From positions 1-5,353 of the forward strand of contig CABURF010000099.1 of assembly GCA_902493755.1 (NCBI GenBank): DNA of 5,353 nucleotides, in the 5' to 3' direction. Under the pieces are notes generated by a model, which was given only the letters and a program-made list of their open reading frames with translations, had not been told where the DNA came from and searched no databases. Below are positions 5,352-5,353 of the stretch, in pieces (the first letter of the stretch is position 1; each line of letters starts with the position of its first letter). Both the position numbers and the translations under genes were made by a program. This stretch comes from an uncultured Coriobacteriia bacterium. Its GTDB lineage: Bacteria; Actinomycetota; Coriobacteriia; Coriobacteriales; QAMH01.

Positions 5352-5353
5352 CT

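Noticed and set aside
1..5353. CRISPR array, toxin-antitoxin pair, phage or transposase genes
   Set aside because: No regularly spaced direct repeats, small paired genes, integrase or transposase motifs were seen on either strand.

Overview
The window reads as ordinary chromosomal DNA from a fairly GC-rich bacterium. Good Shine-Dalgarno sites, moderately high-GC codon use, a probable HelD-type helicase and many fold-back repeats between genes would fit an actinobacterium, possibly a gut Coriobacteriia member. That placement is an impression and was not tested. I found no CRISPR array, tRNA, rRNA, transposase or phage gene.

Layout from left to right: (1) 3-602 (+), the C-terminal part of a superfamily 1 helicase, probably HelD-like, whose stop codon lies inside a 12-bp-stem hairpin. 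(2) 694-1924 (+), an M20-family amidohydrolase that is broken: its ribosome site and first residues are in one frame, the rest is in another, and a conserved stretch of about five residues is missing. (3) 1988-2476 (-), a DNA-deoxyinosine (hypoxanthine) glycosylase of the uracil-DNA glycosylase superfamily, convergent with gene 2. (4) 2665-3471 (+), a metal-dependent amidohydrolase of the ACMSD-like amidohydrolase 2 family, divergent from gene 3. (5) 3647-4402 (-), a short-chain dehydrogenase/reductase of the FabG type, convergent with gene 4. (6) 4725-5351 (-), hisF, whose N-terminus lies beyond the right edge.

The genes do not form an obvious pathway. They look like separate housekeeping and metabolic units, alternately facing and diverging. 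I see no candidate for a new multi-gene system.

The non-coding DNA is the more unusual part. Every gap between genes carries at least one fold-back structure: a family of units beginning TGTCATTTCG and ending GAGAAAT or similar (three loci, four units); two hairpins sharing the 12-mer CAAATGAGACAA (596-634 and 4554-4588); a 20-bp-arm hairpin just upstream of the glycosylase (2497-2543), which pairs fully only in RNA read in that gene's direction; and a perfect 27-bp-arm inverted repeat 12 bases after hisF (4645-4712).
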